Positions 32,059-44,075 are shown, counted from the stretch's first letter. The stretch: DNA of 64,000 nt from an uncultured bacterium (GCA_946408385.1 CAMJSB010000005.1:1-64000); one strand, 5' to 3'. The notes: generated by a model from the sequence alone, not told the origin. A program made the numbers and translations.

Positions 32059-34503
32059 TTATTCAGCTTTTTCTTCAGGCTTAACTACACAATCCACAGT
32101 CAAATCTCATGCTTTCCACTCGATGCTGTCAGCTTTAGTTACTCATAATACATCGTCCTCAAATAGTTCTATGCTCTTTCTATCTTCATCGTTGCAGTAA
32201 ATTACTATCTTTTCGAGAGCTGTTCACATTGAGATTTGAGATTCAGTTTTGAATCTTCTAACTGCTTCGATAACTTCACTAACTTTTTCAAATTCTGATA
32301 TAACTTTTTCTGAATTATCGATATTTAATATTTCAGTAGGGAATGCACATTTATGGATAGATATTTCATTATCAGAATTTTTGAATTGATTCTGATAAAT
32401 CTCCTCAGTGATATGTGGTAAATATGGAGCTATCATCTTGAGAGTAGCGAATAATACATTGTACAAAGTCCATTGTCATGCTAATTTTTTTATTTCTCAG
32501 TTTTCAAATAATTCAGGTTTATATAATCTTACTTTTACTAATTCAAGATAATTGTCACACAAATCATGCCAGAAGAAATCTTCAAAGGCAATTTTTGCTA
32601 AACCATATTCGAAATTATCTAAGTATTCTGACATTTTTTTGATAGTTTCGTTTGCTCTAGCTATAATCCATTTGTCAGTTTCAAGCAAAGTTGAAGTATC
32701 GAAATCTGCTTTTGGATCAAATCATTCAGTCAACATTCCTACGAAACTTGCTGCATTTCGGAGTTTTGTAACTAATTTTTGTCAGTTTTTGAATTCATTT
32801 TCTTCAAAAAGCATATCTTTTCCGAGTTGTCATCCAGCAGCCCAATATCTTACAGCATCTGCTCATCGTTGGTCGATAAGTGTCTCTGGATCAAATTTAG
32901 CATTTCATTTTGATTTACTAAATTTCTCTCATTTCTGAGCCATTACAAAACCTGATATCATTACATTTTTGAATGGTACATCATTTTCTCTGAGATAACT
33001 ATGTAATGTAGTATATAATAACCAAGTTCTGATAATATCGTGTGCTTGAGGCCTGAGATCCATAGGAAAGAAATTTGAAGTATCAAATCCATCTCTTTCA
33101 AGCATTTTTTTATTAATCAATGGAGACAGTCCAGAGGTAAACCAAGTATCCAAAACTAATGTTTCTCATCTTACTTGGTCAGCTGTATATCCATCTGGCA
33201 AGTCAACACTTGGATCTACAGGTCATCTTTCTAGCTGTTCTTCACTTGGTAGAATTATTTCATTTGTATTTACATCATACCATACAGGAATAGGAATTCA
33301 GAATTTTCTATTTCTTGAGATATTCCAATCCCAGTGTAAGTTTTCAATCCAATCGTTTGATCTCTTTTTCATGAAATTTGGATACCAATTCATTTTGTTG
33401 TTTTGAGTCAACAAAATATCTTTTTTATCCAAAATTCTTACAAACCGCTGATGAACTGGTAAAATTTCTACAGGGACTTTTCATCTTTCAGAAATAGCTT
33501 TACTCTGAATGATAGGAGTTCTAGCTCTAACTACTCATTTTTCAGTCAGAATTTCCATCATCTTTTCTCTAGCTTCTTCTACTTTGAGTCCATCAATTTC
33601 AGGTAATCATGTATTTATCATTCTTCCGTATCTATCGATACAGATTTTTGGTTCTAATTCGTGTTTTTGAAACCAATAAACATCTACTTCATCTCCATAA
33701 CTACAGCACATTACAAGTCAAGTTCCTTTATCGATTTTTGCTTTATCATCTGGTAAAAGAGGTACAGTATCTCCGAGTGGAGTAGTGATTTTATGTCCAA
33801 AATATGGTTGATATCTTTCATCATCTGGATGAGCAAAAACAGCTTTACAAGCTGGAAGTAATTCAGGTCTAGTGGTAGCAATTACGAGTTTTGTGCCATC
33901 ATCTAGAGTAAATTCTATATCATTGAAAAATTCGTTGAATTCTTTTTCTTCAGTTTCAGCTTGTGCAATTGTTGCTTGCAATTTAGTACACCATAAAGCA
34001 GGAAAATCCTTGGAAATGATTTCTCATTTTTTGTATAATTTTACAAATTCTTTTTGAACTAATTGTTGAGTAGAAAGCTGAATTGTGCTATAACATTTGG
34101 TCCAATCTACTGAAAGTCACATTCTAGTCCATAAATTTTTGTAGATTTCTACATACCTTTCGTTAGTTTCCAAACATTTTTTGATGAAATCTTTCCTTTC
34201 CATTTCTTTAATATTTATCTTCAAATCTTTTTCTACAAGCTGTTCAGTAGGAATTCAGTTATTATCAAATCCCATAGGATAGTATACATTAAAACCTTTC
34301 ATCCTTTTGTATCTAGCGATGATTTCAGCTTGAGTATACGATGAAATATGTCCAATGTGAAGTTTTCCACTTACTGTTGGAGGAGGTGTATCTATTGAAA
34401 ATGTAGGTTTACTACTTCATTTTTCGTATGCATTGATTTGGTTTTCTTGCCAAAATTCTTGCCATTTAGGTTCAGATTCTGTAAAATTGTACTTGTTTGC
34501 CAT
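32059..34503 (-). CDS. valS: Valyl-tRNA synthetase
   Basis: 814 residues, a compact class I synthetase. The signature [13 protein letters not shown] (HIGH) is at about residue 40, the editing-domain segments [20 protein letters not shown] and [15 protein letters not shown] follow, and EKFSKSKGN is the KMSKS loop. The PPP-start and editing pattern separate it from IleS and LeuS. The long C-terminal coiled coil usual in ValS is reduced. It attaches valine to tRNA and hydrolyses mischarged threonine. Confidence 0.95.
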
Positions 34504-34659
34504 AATGTTTAATTGACTGAAAAATAAATTTCGAATAAGAAAAAAATATTTATTGAAATGTGAATTTCAAGAGAAAAGGAAAAAGTCTCCGAAAATTTGA
34601 CAAAATTAAAAATTTTATGTATAATAAAGTGTGATTATTTTATAATTTAGTTTTTAAAA

Positions 34660-35817
34660 ATGGTATGAATTGAAAAATCTTCATCAGCATCAGTAGATGT
34701 GAATGAGTTGAAAAAAGAGTATGCTACATTGACAGATAAGGATCATAAAATTGCTTGGGCAAAGGAACGTATGAATAAGGTTATAAATTGAAACGTTTCT
34801 TTATCTGATGTCATTAATAAAATCAAGAATAATGAATTGACTAAACGACCTGCATGCCAGGAAGTTGTTATGGGAGTTCAAGCAGCTTTAAATATTTTGT
34901 GATACAATGTAGGAGGAGTCGATTGAATATGGTGAAATAATTCTAAGGCAGCGATGGAACAATTTTGAAAAAAATATAAATGTGAAGGATTGTCACTAAA
35001 ATCTTTACAAACGCTTGTTGAGGCAGTGATAAAATCTTGAGAACTTGAGCGTCTTTCAAAGGAAGTTGAGAATGTTTCTACGTATAAATTTTGAAAAAAA
35101 AGTAAAGTAGAAAGAAAAGATGTCGTAGCATTGATTGATTCTTTGCCTAAACCATTTGATGGAATGCTTTTGAATTATGTTAAGACAAAGAATATTAAAT
35201 GATTACAGCATTATTTAAATAGTGTTATTATCAAGGCATCTGATAAATATAAGACGAATTTGGTAAATCATCTTAAAGACAAATGAATTTGGTTACAAAA
35301 TAATCAATTAATTGAAGATAATAAATTTTGACCGCAAACTTTAGAAACAATAAACTTTTTGGTAGCTAATCCGGAACCTTTATTCTCAGTTGGTGCTATG
35401 TCCAGAACGATGAAAGAACTTAATAATCTTGAATGACAGATTGATACTAAAAAAAATTGAAAAAAAGAGTGACAAGGGGTTGAAAAGAAATCTCAGAATA
35501 AAAATGATGTAAAATTATATGGTTGGGGAAAAATGGAAAAAGTAAAATGGAGGGAATTAGCTGGAGTTATAGTGAAAGTGAATCTAAAATATCCACAATT
35601 TGCGGAAAAAATGAATAAATTTGTGAAGGAAAGAAATGTTAAGTGATTGCAAACTGAGCTGAATAAGATGTTGGATAATATAACGCCTCAAAATAAAAAC
35701 CGTATAAAGAAGAACCTTGAGAATAAGTGAATTTGGTTAAATAATGGTCATATCTATGAGGATTGAAAACTTTGACAGCAGACTATGGAAGTTTTAAAAA
35801 GTTTTCTAGATAACTAA
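34660..35817 (+). CDS. Peptidoglycan-binding-domain protein
   Basis: 385 residues, no signal peptide. PG_binding_1-like units can be seen at about 70-95 (VQAALNILGYNVGGVDGIWG then NNSKAAMEQF), about 195-250 (GLQHYLNS...DNKFGPQTLETINFL) and at the end (GLQTELNKM...EDGKLGQQTMEVLKSFL). The regions between are highly charged. Such modules normally hold a protein on the wall; the lack of a secretion signal is odd and leaves open an internal role or unconventional export. Confidence 0.72.
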
Positions 35818-35825
35818 AAAAATAT

Positions 35826-35856
35826 AGAAAATCTTAACAATTTGTTAAGATTTTCT
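35826..35856. terminator. Terminator after the peptidoglycan-binding gene
   Basis: AGAAAATCTTAACAA t TTGTTAAGATTTTCT, 9 bases after the stop. Confidence 0.75.
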
Positions 35857-35934
35857 TATTAATTATAGATTTTGAATTGGTTGTTTTTGAATAATTTGTA
35901 ATATATTTAGATTTTAGCTGTGTATAATTTGAAT

Positions 35935-36525
35935 ATGTCGATTTGTATATGAGTAGATTGTGATGAAGTGCTTTCTGAGACACTAAATGAATTGATAAAA
36001 TATCCACCACTCAAGGAAAAGAATCTGAAAAGATCTGATATCACTTCATATGAATTATATGAAGTAGAGAAAATCTGATTATCAAAAGAAGAAATGGTTC
36101 AGGCTTTTTTTTCCTTTTTTGAATCGCCAGAATATTATCTATGTCAGCCAGTTTCCTGAGCATATGAAAAATTATATGAACGGAAGGAGGCAGGACACAA
36201 ATTGTTTGTAGTGACTGCAAGGAAAAAGCCACATGAAGAATTGACTAGAAAATGGGTACAATCCCATTTTCCGTGAATATTCTCGGATTACTTATTTATG
36301 TGACAGTATACAGAAAACGAAATCCCCAAATCTCAGTTATGTAAAGATAGATGAATTCAGCTTTTGATAGATGATAATACTTTCAATATTGATGATATGA
36401 ACTCGGTTTGAATACCATGATTTTTGTTGGATAAACCGCGAAATCAAGGGGTAGATGATTCTAAGTTGTTACATAGAGTTTATTCGCGAGATGAGATTGA
36501 TTTATCCCAATTTTTTAGAGTTTAA
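35935..36525 (+). CDS. HAD-type 5'-nucleotidase / deoxyribonucleotidase-like protein
   Basis: 196 residues. Motif I reads IGVDCDEVLSETL with the DxD pair, motif II lies in LFVVTARKK, and motif IV in QLLIDDNTFNID. This matches the small 5'(3')-deoxyribonucleotidase family (PF06941) that dephosphorylates nucleoside monophosphates. It may link to the nucleotide salvage enzymes in the window. Substrate is inferred. Confidence 0.8.
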
Positions 36526-36622
36526 TTTTTGATATATAATATTAAAATCAAGCTAAACTTGACTTTTTGATTAAAAAACATATAATAATTATATTACAGA
36601 TAATAAAAATAATAAAAACATT

Positions 36623-36931
36623 ATGGAAAAGATTTTTAAATCGTTTGAGGAGCTTCTAGATTTTGATTTCTCAGAGCTCGAGCCCCAGAAGAGCAATTAC
36701 TTAAGGCTCATTCCCTCTGACGAAATTCTTCCAAAAGTAAGGGAAGAATTTGAACCAAAAAAATGGAGAATCATAGAAAGACACAATGCTTCGACTCCGG
36801 GAATCATTATGGAGATAACACCAAGGTGGATGACAATCACAATCCATCGAAAAACGGGTTTTACAAGAAGAAAGGATTTTCCCATCTTCGGAAAAAATCC
36901 AAAGGATGTTATCCTGGATATCTTTGAATAA
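36623..36931 (+). CDS. Hypothetical cytoplasmic protein without UGA codons (102 residues)
   Basis: ATG to TAA frame starting MEKIFKSFEELLDFDFSELE. Mixed alpha-beta, no membrane segment, no family recognised. The coding sequence is richer in G+C and contains AGG, TCG and CCC codons rare in neighbours. All three Gly are GGN. A terminator follows immediately. It stands alone with about 100 empty bases upstream. Confidence 0.72.
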   Translation: MEKIFKSFEELLDFDFSELEPQKSNYLRLIPSDEILPKVREEFEPKKWRIIERHNASTPGIIMEITPRWMTITIHRKTGFTRRKDFPIFGKNPKDVILDIFE

Positions 36932-36940
36932 AATTTAAAA

Positions 36941-36978
36941 GTGGCTAGGCAGAAAATTTCTTGCTTGGCCCATTTTTA
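36941..36978 (+). terminator. Terminator after the 102-residue gene
   Basis: TGGCTAGGCAgAAA / TTTcTTGCTTGGCCCA hairpin with a T run downstream. Confidence 0.7.
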
Positions 36979-37053
36979 TTTTTGATTAAAATATTTGATT
37001 AAATTCATAAATTTTATATAAAAAATTAGATTTAATATTCTAATCAGGCTAAT

Positions 37054-37791
37054 ATGGTGAAAGAACACTATAAAACAGTTTTTATTTCAGATATTCATAT
37101 CGGTAATCCTAAAAATCAATCAGATAAACTTATCAGGTTTTTAGATTCTATATTTTTTGAAAATCTGATTATTATTTGAGATTTTATAGATTATCGACGG
37201 ATAAATTGATACTGAGAATGGAAAGAAAAAGAAAAAAAAACTTTAAATTACATAAACAATTTATCCACAAATTGAGTAAATATCACATATATCCAATGAA
37301 ATCATGATAGACAATTAAAATGCTCTGAAAAAATTCATTTTAATAATATGACAATCTGTAAAAATACCTACTACACCACTACCAAATGAAAAACTTATTT
37401 CATACTCCATTGAGATAGCTTAATGTCCTGATTAACGAATTCTGACCTAATTTGAATTTTATGGACTAAAATTTGTGGTTTATCTCTAAAATTTGAAAAT
37501 ATTTTAAATAAACATATCAGTAAAAAATCCCATATTTCACCTTCAGAAAAAATAAATAAATACATAAAATCAATATTGTTTTCTCAAAAAAAAATCGAGA
37601 AGAGAATTAATAAATTTCTAAACAATTTAAATTGTGATTGAGCAATATTATGACATTTTCATAATCCTCAAAATTATTCACTTAATTGAGTTGATTATTT
37701 TAATACATGAGATCGAATAACCAATTGTTCTGCTGTAGTAGAAAATTTAGAATGAGATTTAAATCTGATTTATTATAAAAATAAATTTTAA
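37054..37791 (+). CDS. LpxH-like metallophosphoesterase
   Basis: 245 residues with all five metal-binding blocks of calcineurin-like phosphoesterases: SDIHIG, GDFID, GNHDRQ, HGDSL and GHFHNP, then NTGD. The order and spacing resemble UDP-2,3-diacylglucosamine pyrophosphatase (LpxH/LpxI-like) and related uncharacterised enzymes. No other lipid A gene is in the window and these organisms are not known to make lipid A, so the true substrate may be another nucleotide- or lipid-linked phosphate. Confidence 0.85.
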
Positions 37792-37864
37792 CCTAAAAAA
37801 TTTGCAAAAAGAAGTAAAATAGATTATAATTGTGAGTGTGTAAAATTTATATTGATTTATTTTA

Positions 37865-38929
37865 ATGAAAAAAATAAATAAAACATTAATTATTGGTGGT
37901 GTGTTAGCTTGTTTTATTTTTAATTTAACGATTGCCGATAATTCGGATTGTCAGTTTTTTGAAAATCATGTTTATAGCCAGAAGGGTGCTAGTTCTAATT
38001 GATTTGATATTGTGAATCAAATTCGAGAAACAACAGATTATCCATATACAAATTTTTTAACAGTGGAACAGCAGAAAGCAATTATTACAAAAGATGATCT
38101 TAATACGGCTCTTTTGAATCTTAAAAAATATTGTTGTAGTAAGGAATGATGATTAGCTAAAACATCAGAAACATGCGAAAAGGATAAAGCATTTTTTAAT
38201 GATAATGTGGTTGATAGTAAATATTTATTTGATCATATATTTGATGTTGTAATGAGGAGGTTAAATTGAATGACTTGAGATACAAATATTTATACAAAGA
38301 CAAATATGACAGTAGATGATAGGTGATATGCTCGAAGACAACGGATTAGTAATCAGGCTATATCTATTGAATGATCTTCTCCTCAAAATTTTATAAATAA
38401 ATATAAAGAGTTTTGGCAAAAAAGTTCATCAGATTTGTGATATGATATTTCACAAAATGTTAGTAGTAAATTTATGAATCAGAGTTTATCAAATTTTTTG
38501 GAATATGTGAAATGATGATGAGGTTCCTCAGATACTGAAAATGTATCAAATGCTATGAAAAGATACAATGAATGGACTTTATATGATAGATATATTAATG
38601 CATGTGCATTAAGTGAATATTTTTATGCTTTGTTGGCATTAACAACTGAGGATAAATATAACTATAATAGTAGAGATTTGATAATTCAAAAAATATCAAA
38701 TCATTCGTGTGATAATGTGGTTTCTAGACAAATAATATGAGAAAATAATTATGTTTCATCAGTGATGCAAAATTCTTTTAATGTTTTTTTGTCTAATTAT
38801 ATGGAAGGATATATGAATTATTTAAATGAGAGACAGTTTAGATCTCAAAGCCTTTTTAAAAATGCGAAGGATAGATGGTTAGACGTGATTAGAGCTACAT
38901 CTTGTTTGCAATCTAAATGTAATGCTTAA
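37865..38929 (+). CDS. Secreted Cys-containing protein upstream of a pilin gene
   Basis: 354 residues. A signal peptide (KTLIIGGVLACFIFNLTIA) precedes a mature part with about nine Cys (SDCQFFEN, YCCSKEGG, TCEKD, ACALSEYF, SCDN, SCLQSKCNA) and a Gly run GGGGSSD from UGA codons. No family recognised. Only 31 bases separate it from a VirB2-like pilin gene on the same strand, so it is probably part of the same secretion or attachment system. The even number of late Cys suggests disulfides formed outside the cell. Confidence 0.75.
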
Positions 38930-38960
38930 TAACTTTTTATTTTTTATAGAAATATTTAAA

Positions 38961-39482
38961 ATGAATTGAAAAAAGATATTAGGGAAAATTAAAAAGATTT
39001 GTATTGTTACTGTATTTTTTGTTTTTAATTTGATTTTTATTCCAAATTGTATTTATGCTCAGGATAATAATGATTTGGAAGTTGATTGATTTAATATTAC
39101 ACCAGAGTTGACTCAGAATGAAATGGATGTTGTTAATAATTCCATTGAAGAAATATGAATGACTTGATGAAAAGTATGGGAAAAATATAACGAAATTGCA
39201 AATTCTTGAAATTTTACAACTTCACAGCAAATTTCATCATGAATAATGAATTGGGATACGATTTTGCATTATTTAGTTTTTGTGGTTCAATTTTTGAGTC
39301 AATTATGATTGGTTGTTTGAGCAGGATTTATAATATTCGCATGATATAAATATATGCTTAGTGTGTTTAATGGATGACAGACTAAATCTAGTGTAATAAC
39401 AAATGCAATAATATGAGTTGTTATAGTTATATTTTCTTATGCTATTTTAAAAGCTCTTACTTCAATGGTTGGTTTATCTTAA
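38961..39482 (+). CDS. Type IV secretion-type pilin (VirB2/TrbC-like)
   Basis: 173 residues. A signal peptide ending near IYAQDNN is followed by a helical region and then two long membrane segments (LHYLVFVVQFLSQLGLVVGAG, IIGVVIVIFSYAILKALTS) with a short polar loop SVFNGGQTKSS between. This is the layout of T4SS_pilin/TrbC/VirB2 proteins common in CPR genomes, though the N-terminal ectodomain is longer. Operon partner of the Cys-containing protein upstream. Confidence 0.75.
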
Positions 39483-39513
39483 TTATATTAGTTTATGCAG
39501 AAATGGTGTATTT

Positions 39514-40293
39514 TTATTTTTTTTCGTTTTTCATTTTTTCAAATAATTCTGGGAAACTATTAATTGCATGTAATGTTAATGGACTTGCAGATTTGATAGT
39601 GAAGTTTTTTACATTTCAGATGAAACTTAGCGTAGATACGACATCTCACCAAATTTTGTAGGTTGTGATGTGTTTAGTTCGTTCTTTCTTAAGTAGAGTA
39701 TCTTTCATCATTCATATGAAATTTTTTGTAGGACTTGCTCAAGGGTTAAAAACGATACAACGTTCAGGGTTTCTGTGTTTTGTTACGATATAACAAATAG
39801 TTCATCATAGAGAGTGTCCACATATCCATTTTTTTGCATCAGGATATTTTATTTGGATTTCATCGAAAAATTTTAAAGATTCTTGTACACGTTCATCGAT
39901 TCAATTTACTCAGAGAACGATTTGTATATCGCTGAAAATATCTTTTATATCTTTAAAATCTGTTCACCTATAACAAATTAAAATAATATTTTCTGTACGA
40001 TGTTTATATGCAGCATGTACTAAAAAATTTGTATCTTTATCTAAAATCCAATTTCATACTTCTTCTGTGCGTTGTTCGGGTGGAAGGTATACTTCTTTAA
40101 CAACTGAAACTATTTGATCATCATGTTCTTGTATATCAGATTTTTGAAAGTTTTTTTTTCATAAAATTTTAGCAAATCATTTGGCTATTCTCTGTGAACT
40201 TTTACTAGAATCTCAAAAATTTTGATATTGTGCAAAATTGTTTTTATCATTGAAATTGTTTTGATTATCTGTCGAAATAAGAGGTCTTATCAT
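39514..40293 (-). CDS. Class 3 lipase-like alpha/beta hydrolase
   Basis: 259 residues. The nucleophile elbow is GHSLGGT, preceded by LICYRGTDFKDIKDIFSDIQ as in Lipase_3 proteins; an Asp (WGDVVST) and a late His (LTLHAINSF) complete the triad in the expected order. No signal peptide, so it may be cytoplasmic or exported by another route. Its ATG follows the stop of the membrane protein gene directly, so the two form a pair. Could attack lipids of a host or prey cell; that is speculation. Confidence 0.82.
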
Positions 40294-41085
40294 TTAATCT
40301 AGGCTAAATACAGATAAAAATTCTGGCAAGTGAAGATAGCTTAAAGTTTTTTGTTGAAGTTTAGCTTTTTCCTGTTCTGAATATAATTTAGATGATCACG
40401 ATAGTCTATTTCATTCATGGTCGTGTATATCTTGTAACAAATATATGCAATTTCATGTGTAACAAAATTTGACAATCCAAAAATCTTTTTTCAAAATTTT
40501 TAATATTTTTACAACTTCGGGAGAGAGCATTAATGCATCAGTTTGATTATCGTAATTCGCTGAGAATCATCAGTAATTTACTCTTTTAGTCTTTAATTTA
40601 TTATATCAAAATTTGGATATTTTTCGTATTAAAACTAATAATAGAATTCCTCCTCAAATTGTGTTTAGCCAAAATAGAATATTCCAAAGTCCTCATTTGT
40701 TGTATAGCCGTGAAAGTAGTCCAAATATAGCCCCCCATCATAAAAATCACCATAATAATGGTAAAAATGATGGGTTATCTAGTAGATTCTTTTTCAGATC
40801 CAGAGAAAGTTGAAATATGTTTTTAAATTTAGGGTTGAAAAATCAGATTTTATAAATTATTCATTGTTCATTGATGTCGTGGTCGGCGGTTAATCATTCA
40901 AATTCACCCCCTTCTATAAAATAGTTATTTCCGATTTCTTGGAAAGTGTATTTAAAATGGATATCTATGATTATAGGAGATATAAATCAAAGTTTTTGAA
41001 GTATTTCATTTTGATGCTGAAAATATAGTTTTGATGGAGAAAACTTAAGATTTGTTTGATTATAATTTTGTGTATTTCCTAGCAT
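40294..41085 (-). CDS. Membrane protein paired with the lipase
   Basis: 263 residues. An N-terminal beta-rich domain of about 115 residues (IHFKYTFQEIGNNYFIEGGE) is followed by two membrane segments (PLLWGFLGWGAIFGLLSRL, LWNILFWLNTIGGGILLLVL) and a polar tail with Cys. The stop codon abuts the lipase start codon. No family recognised. It may hold or protect the lipase. Confidence 0.65.
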
Positions 41086-41237
41086 TATTTACTACTTTTT
41101 ATAAATTTAGTAGATATTAAATTATATTCAATTTTTGTATAAAAAGCAAAAAAATATTAACTTTTTTGAATTGATTATAAGTAGATATATTTATATAAAA
41201 AAGTCAATCTGTTTATGTGGTAAATACATCCAAAAAT

Positions 41238-41266
41238 TTGCAAAATTTTATGTTTTTGAGTATAAT
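41238..41266 (+). promoter_or_regulatory. Promoter of the 41.3-kb RNA
   Basis: -35 TTGCAA (41238-41243), 17-base spacer, -10 TATAAT (41261-41266). Confidence 0.65.
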
Positions 41267-41272
41267 ATATGC

Positions 41273-41525
41273 GAGATAAGTTACTTACCGTAAGGTTCTA
41301 CCCACACAGTATTCCCTTATACTAGGTTGCTTACCTCAAGGATGTATTCATCCTATTTTCATCTCAGTGTACTACCCATTAGACTGGGATGAGTTAGGAT
41401 CAACCCGAATTGATTTTTTATGGATCTATGCCTTTGTCTTGAATTTTAAGGTAAAGAGATCGATCCATATAATGGATTGCCTTTCGGGTTGGTCATAAAC
41501 GGAAGGGTTGCCTTCCGTTTTTTCT
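41273..41525 (+). ncRNA. Structured non-coding RNA candidate of about 250 nt
   Basis: Between a consensus promoter and a strong terminator (AAACGGAAGG gttg CCTTCCGTTT plus T run) lies a region with no frame but many helices. CAACCCGAA (41401) pairs with TTCGGGTTG (41483). ATGGATC (41420) pairs with GATCCAT (41462). GGATG tatt CATCC and ATCTCAGT ... ACTGGGAT form two further hairpins. The layout is that of a housekeeping RNA or riboswitch-like leader; the next gene htpX starts about 105 bases after the terminator. I do not recognise the family; RNase P consensus blocks are not visible. Confidence 0.6.
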
Positions 41526-41628
41526 TTTGTAGAAATATTTTAAGGCTTTTGATAGATAGTGATTTTGCTTGTTTTTTTTGCATAAAAGTATATTAAATTA
41601 TTTGTTTTAAATATGTTTTTATGTGCTG

Positions 41629-42600
41629 ATGGCTATTTATCAATGAATGCAAAGTTTTAAGGAAGAAAATCAAAGAAAAACAGTTTTGTTGTTAATTCTT
41701 TTTCCTGCAGTTTTGTTTGTGATTTTTTGGGTGGTGTTTACTTTGTTTTTTACGAATACAAAGTCTTGGGATGATTGATTAAGTATGACGTTAGGTATTT
41801 TCCCATTGGTATTTATATGATTGGGTATTCGATGATTGGTATCATTTTTTTTACAAAAAGACATTATGTTTTGACTTTCTGGAGCTAAGCCAATAACAAG
41901 AAAAGAAAATCCTGAATTATATAATATTGTTGAAAATTTATGTATTTCTAAAGGGCTTCCAATGCCAAAAATTGCAATAATGCAAGAACCTTGAATGAAC
42001 GCATTTGCTACATGATGGAAAAAAGATGATTCCTGGGTGGCTTTTACATCTGGATTAATTCAAAATTTAGATAAAAAAGAAATTGAAGCTGTAGCTGGTC
42101 ATGAATTAACTCATTTAATAAATAAAGATTCACTTTTGATGTATGTCGCTTATGTATTTGTAGGGGTAGTGAGTTTAGTTGGGCAATATATATTAAGGAT
42201 TGGATATTCTGGTTCATCTTCTAAAAAGACTTCGTGAATCTATATTTTTGGTATAGCTTTCTTAGTTCTTTGATACTTATTTTATCCATTAATTAAATTG
42301 GCTATTTCACGTAAAAGAGAGTATATGGCTGATTTAGGGTCAGTGGAGTTGACTAGGGATAATCAGTCGATGATTTCAGCTTTGAAAAAAATCTCTAGCA
42401 ATTCATATGTAGCTAAGGCGAATTCTTGAATCTCATCATTTTTTATTGCAGAACCGAAAATTTCAGAATCACATGTAAATAATTATGTGTATTGAGTGGA
42501 AAATTATGCATCGAGTGATTGAAAAATAAAAACATCGATATGGGATTCTCACCCTAGTATTCATGATAGAATTGAAAAATTACAAAGTTATTGATGATAA
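41629..42600 (+). CDS. htpX: Membrane zinc metalloprotease HtpX-like
   Basis: 323 residues. Two N-terminal membrane segments, the HExxH site GHELTH (His158, Glu159, His162), two more membrane segments, then the third zinc ligand in [13 protein letters not shown]. HtpX cleaves damaged or misfolded membrane proteins. The ATG at 41629 is chosen because it gives the usual N-terminus. A structured RNA with its own terminator lies directly upstream. Confidence 0.93.
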
Positions 42601-42603
42601 AGT

Positions 42604-42972
42604 TTATTTGAGCATCTCTTTTCCTTTTTTGAGTATCTCTTTTTTCTTATCCCTGTTTGTTTTTAGGTAGTGCCATTTTTTAAAAATTAGGTATACGTAC
42701 GTAATTACGGTTAAATAGATTTCTCATAATGTTAAATATATTAAGGTTGTATATTGAAATTGTGATATTCATAGTAGAAAAAATAGTAAAGAAGAAATTA
42801 ATCGGAAAGAATAATTTGATTTGTTATTATATCACATAATTTCAGCATCATTTTTGGTACATCCAGGAACGAATGCTATAAAATTTCAGATTCAAGCTGC
42901 TCAATAGGCTGTAATTAAAATCCAAAGGACTATGTTAAATCGGAATTGATCTAAAGGTAGAGGTAAAGTCAT
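42604..42972 (-). CDS. Small membrane protein next to sortase
   Basis: 122 residues with four predicted hydrophobic segments (FNIVLWILITAYGAAGIGNF, LISSLLFFLLGIS, YTTLIYLTLGEIYLTVITYV) and a Lys-rich end. It starts 20 bases after the sortase stop and is probably on the same transcript. No family recognised. Confidence 0.65.
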
Positions 42973-42992
42973 TAAGATTTTTTGATATAAAA

Positions 42993-43820
42993 TTAAATTT
43001 TTTCAGCGAAAATTATCATCCTTTTGTCGGTTCTTCAAATAGGATAACATCACATTAATGTGATGTATTCAGTTCAATCTTCTCAAAAATTAGTATAAGT
43101 ATCATTTACATCTTTTGGTCTTACAACTACTGTTTTTATAACTTTGTATTCGTATAGTATACCATCCCATACAACCTGGATTTTATCATTTTCTTTTAGT
43201 TGAGGAATATTACGAAAAACTGTTCAATATGGGTTCTTTTTCCAATATTCTTGTGAAGTGTGTCCAAAAAAGAAAGCATTTCATCATTCTCATGGGTTTG
43301 GTGTGGTTGGATATTTAACCACTCAATTTTCTAAATCTGAATCGAAACTGGTTTCTGTAAAATCTTCTTGGTTTGTTATATGGCTTTCAACCAAAGGGAC
43401 ATCTAAATTTATGGCAGGAATTATTAATCTATTTGTTGGTGGTAACATATTAAATGAAAGGTCATAGCTGTCCAAATTTTGTTGTAGGTAATGGTCCATA
43501 TCCGTTGCTACCTCTTGTTCCATGGAAATTACTCCTGCATATTGTTCCACTAGATTTTCAACTTGCTGATTAGATCAATGTTGTCCGTTAAATGAAGAAT
43601 TAATATCGTCTTCAGAAATTCAAAATACTTCGTTTGGAGAGAAACGATCTGTGAAATTATCGATTACTAATTGCGCGTTTGTAATTAGATAAGTTCATAG
43701 AAATAAAACAGTGAAAATTAGTCCAAGAACTTTTAGTTCTTTAAAGAATTTTGAAAATTTATAAAATTTATTTTTAGGTTGAGTTAGTACGTATTCAAGA
43801 TCATTTAATGTTTGATACAT
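42993..43820 (-). CDS. Sortase family transpeptidase
   Basis: 275 residues. One N-terminal membrane anchor (VLGLIFTVLFLGTYLITNA) and a polar stalk precede the sortase domain. It has the substrate-side NRLIIPAINLDVPLVE, the catalytic His in FFFGHTSQEYW, the catalytic Cys in YITLMGCYPIGRTDKR and the Arg after it. Sortases link surface proteins to the cell wall or build pili. No LPxTG substrate is encoded in this window. Confidence 0.9.
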
Positions 43821-43987
43821 TCAAGTAATAATTGGATATAAAGTGATACATAATTATATTCTTAAAACTGAAAAAATGCAAAAAATCGGCCACTTTTTCT
43901 CAGATTTCTTTATTTAATTTAAGAACTTGATGTATTTTTTGTTGACTTGGTGAAAATTATAGGAAAATTTGATAACTATTGGTTATA

Positions 43988-44012
43988 AAAAACCGACATT
44001 TTGGTGTCGGTT
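43988..44012 (-). terminator. Terminator of the HIT gene unit
   Basis: AACCGACA ttttgg TGTCGGTT followed by a T run on the minus strand. Confidence 0.75.
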
Positions 44013-44053
44013 CATTGTTTTATGTTGGTAATGTTAATAATCCACATAAGATT

Positions 44054-44075
44054 TTTCGCTAACGTACAGAATGAC
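44054..44075. repeat. Short dispersed repeat, copy 2
   Basis: TTCGCTAACGTACAGAATGACA, the relative of the sequence at 2106-2130. Located in the gap between the sortase and HIT genes. Confidence 0.5.

Noticed and set aside
41290..41320. preQ1-type riboswitch because of GGTTCTACCCACAC
   Set aside because: The following A-rich tail and loop order do not match, and it is inside a longer RNA that ends with its own terminator before htpX.
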